Of a stretch of 7,568 bases of DNA, positions 6,329-7,568 are shown piece by piece. A program made the position numbers and the translations under genes. A model generated the notes under the pieces. That model had not been told where the DNA came from. It saw only the letters and a list, made by a program, of their open reading frames with translations, and did no database searches. Each line of letters starts with the position of its first letter. The stretch's first letter is position 1. The stretch comes from Comamonadaceae bacterium (GTDB taxonomy: Bacteria; Pseudomonadota; Gammaproteobacteria; Burkholderiales; Burkholderiaceae): the NCBI GenBank assembly GCA_947374535.1, contig CANCCJ010000121.1, forward strand, positions 1 through 7,568. The letters run 5' to 3'.

Positions 6329-7029
6329 GTGCCTTACTGAACCTGAAAAACGTGCACGCCTACTACGGCGCTGCGCACATCTTGCACGGCTTGAACTTGC
6401 ATGTGAACGCAGGCGAACGCGTAGCCTTGATTGGTCGCAATGGCGTGGGCAAAACCACAGTGGTCAACACCATCTTGGGATTGGCCGATCTCAAAGCAGG
6501 TCACATCCAGTTGGACAAACAAGAGCTGACCAAGCCTCGCCCTTACATGGCTGCGCAGCACGGCATCGCGGTGGTGCCGCAAGGCCGCTGCATCATTGCT
6601 AATTTGACCGTCGAAGAAAACCTATTACTCGGTGCCGCTGTGGGCCGCAAAGGCCCTTGGTCGGTGCCTGAGATTTACAAGCTGTTTCCCATCTTGCAAG
6701 AGCGCGCCCACACCCCGGGCACCGCCCTGTCAGGCGGCCAACAACAAATGCTGGCCGTGGGACGCGCCCTAATGGCCAACCCGAGTTTGATTTTGTTAGA
6801 CGAACCGACCGAGGGCTTGGCCCCCGTCATCGTGGACCAGCTCGCTGACATCTTCAAGCGCGTAGCCGACCAAGGCACAGCCCTGCTGTTGATTGAACAA
6901 AACATGAGCCTCGTCGCCCGCGTGGCCCACCGTTACTTGGCGATGGCCAAGGGCTCAGTGGTGGCACAAGGCGTGGTGACCCACTCACCCGAAGGGCTCA
7001 AAGATTTAGAAAGCCATGTGACGGTCTAA
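6325..7029 (+). CDS. livF: ABC transporter ATP-binding protein, LivF family
   Basis: This 234-residue partner ATPase has a normal length for LivF. Motifs are Walker A GRNGVGKTT (37-45), Q-loop Gln86 in VVPQGR, signature LSGGQQQML (135-143), Walker B LILLDEP (155-161) with Glu160, and D-loop EGLAP (163-167). The switch region reads IEQN (190-193): Gln-Asn stands where most ABC ATPases have His. This is usual for LivF and makes the LivG/LivF pair asymmetric. The start codon overlaps the livG stop. After its TAA comes a 69-base gap with a short hairpin, then the binding-protein gene. It assembles with LivG under the LivHM membrane pair. Confidence 0.94.
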   Translation: MSALLNLKNVHAYYGAAHILHGLNLHVNAGERVALIGRNGVGKTTVVNTILGLADLKAGHIQLDKQELTKPRPYMAAQHGIAVVPQGRCIIANLTVEENLLLGAAVGRKGPWSVPEIYKLFPILQERAHTPGTALSGGQQQMLAVGRALMANPSLILLDEPTEGLAPVIVDQLADIFKRVADQGTALLLIEQNMSLVARVAHRYLAMAKGSVVAQGVVTHSPEGLKDLESHVTV

Positions 7030-7053
7030 AGCCATCACGCCCAGTTCCCAACG

Positions 7054-7073
7054 GCCGTCGGACCGACTCCGGC
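7054..7073 (+). other. GC-rich hairpin between livF and the binding-protein gene
   Basis: GCCG (7054-7057) can pair with CGGC (7070-7073), and inside it the perfect dyad GTCGG-A-CCGAC (7057-7067) can form a second short stem. No T-run follows, so this is not a classic terminator. In a folded mRNA it could protect the downstream binding-protein message or dampen read-through, which would suit the usual need for more binding protein than membrane subunits. The hairpin is seen in sequence; the role is inference. Confidence 0.35.
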
Positions 7074-7098
7074 AATCCTTCATTCCTAGGAGACAAGC

Positions 7099-7568
7099 AT
7101 GCAACATAAAAAAATCTATCAACTGTTGGCCAGTGCAGCGCTGGTGACAGCCCTGCCGTTGTGCGCCTTGGCGCAAGGCAAAGAGCCGGTCAAGGTCGGT
7201 TTGGTGTCATCCAAGTCTGGCGTGTTCGCGGAGCAAGGCGAAGAAGTCATGCGCGCCGTGAAGTTCGCCATTGAAGAAGCCAACAGCAAAGGTGGCGTGG
7301 ATGGCCGCAAAGTCGAAGTCCAAGAAGGTGACGATGAAAGTACACCTGACGCTGGTCGCCGCGTGGCTGAAAAAATGGCACGCGATGGCCACAACCTGTT
7401 GATCGGCGCAGTGCCTTCATCCATCTCTTTGGCGATTGCCCAAAACTTGGACCGCTGGGATGCGGCTTACTTCATCCAAGCCAGCAAGTCAGACAAGCTG
7501 ACCGGCGACACCTGCAAACCACGCAGCTTCCGCACCAACCACTCTGACGCGATGGACATCGCCATGAT
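7099..7568 (+). CDS. Periplasmic substrate-binding protein of a HAAT (LivK-type) ABC transporter, 3'-truncated
   Basis: The frame runs open from the ATG at 7099 to the window end (156 codons plus two bases); the rest of a typical protein of about 370-400 residues lies outside. AGGAGA (7088-7093) gives a strong ribosome-binding site at five bases. Residues 1-25 are a signal peptide: basic HKK, a hydrophobic core, and a likely signal peptidase I site ALA|QG after Ala25. Cys22 sits in LPLC, a poor lipobox, so a lipoprotein is unlikely. The mature protein opens with VKVGLVSSKSGVFAEQGEE, then AIEEANSKGGVDGRKVEV, and ligand-pocket-type segments LIGAVPSSISLAIA (100-113) and FIQASKSDKLTGDTC (125-139), all typical of the Peripla_BP_6 family. 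It would deliver the substrate to LivHM. Its ligand is the key unknown of the locus and cannot be called from half a protein. Confidence 0.93.
   Translation, partial: MQHKKIYQLLASAALVTALPLCALAQGKEPVKVGLVSSKSGVFAEQGEEVMRAVKFAIEEANSKGGVDGRKVEVQEGDDESTPDAGRRVAEKMARDGHNLLIGAVPSSISLAIAQNLDRWDAAYFIQASKSDKLTGDTCKPRSFRTNHSDAMDIAM

Noticed and set aside
7054..7073. Rho-independent terminator after livF
   Set aside because: The stem is short and interrupted, and no run of T follows it.
1..7568. Mobile element, CRISPR array, tRNA/rRNA or defence system
   Set aside because: No transposase or integrase genes, terminal repeats, spaced repeat arrays or RNA gene signatures were seen; the content is ordinary metabolic and transport genes.

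Overview
The window looks like a piece of a proteobacterial chromosome, most likely a betaproteobacterium of the Burkholderiales/Comamonadaceae type. That placement is inference from moderately GC-rich coding sequence, the style of the proteins and the gene arrangement; there is no rRNA or other marker gene. All ten supported genes lie on the + strand and are tightly packed, so this reads as one catabolic and uptake locus cut at both ends by the window.

Layout. Positions 1-2706 form a three-gene block: the 3' part of a short-chain dehydrogenase/reductase (SDR), a 568-residue FAD-dependent dehydrogenase resembling 3-ketosteroid delta-1-dehydrogenases, and a 111-residue NIPSNAP-family protein joined to it by an ATGA stop/start overlap. 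Next comes a 166-base AT-rich gap (2707-2872, about 31% G+C by hand count). It holds two dyad-symmetric sites, a repeated 9-mer and a possible 29-codon leader ORF that overlaps the next gene. Positions 2873-3691 encode a second, complete SDR. From 3724 to the end lies a full branched-chain-amino-acid-type (HAAT/Liv) ABC importer: two permeases (LivH, LivM), two ATPases (LivG, LivF), and the first 156 codons of a secreted periplasmic binding protein.

How the genes may work together (inference). The binding protein would capture a small organic substrate, often a carboxylate for this importer family. LivHMGF would bring it in. The two SDRs would interconvert alcohol and ketone groups, and the FAD enzyme would desaturate a ring next to a ketone. 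NIPSNAP proteins are often found beside such catabolic enzymes but have no established reaction. The substrate cannot be read from the sequence; an alicyclic, steroid-like or terpenoid-like ketone is the best guess from the FAD enzyme. The AT-rich gap is the only obvious place inside the window for a promoter and operator, and probably sets expression of the second SDR and the transporter. No regulator gene, mobile element, tRNA, rRNA or CRISPR array was seen.
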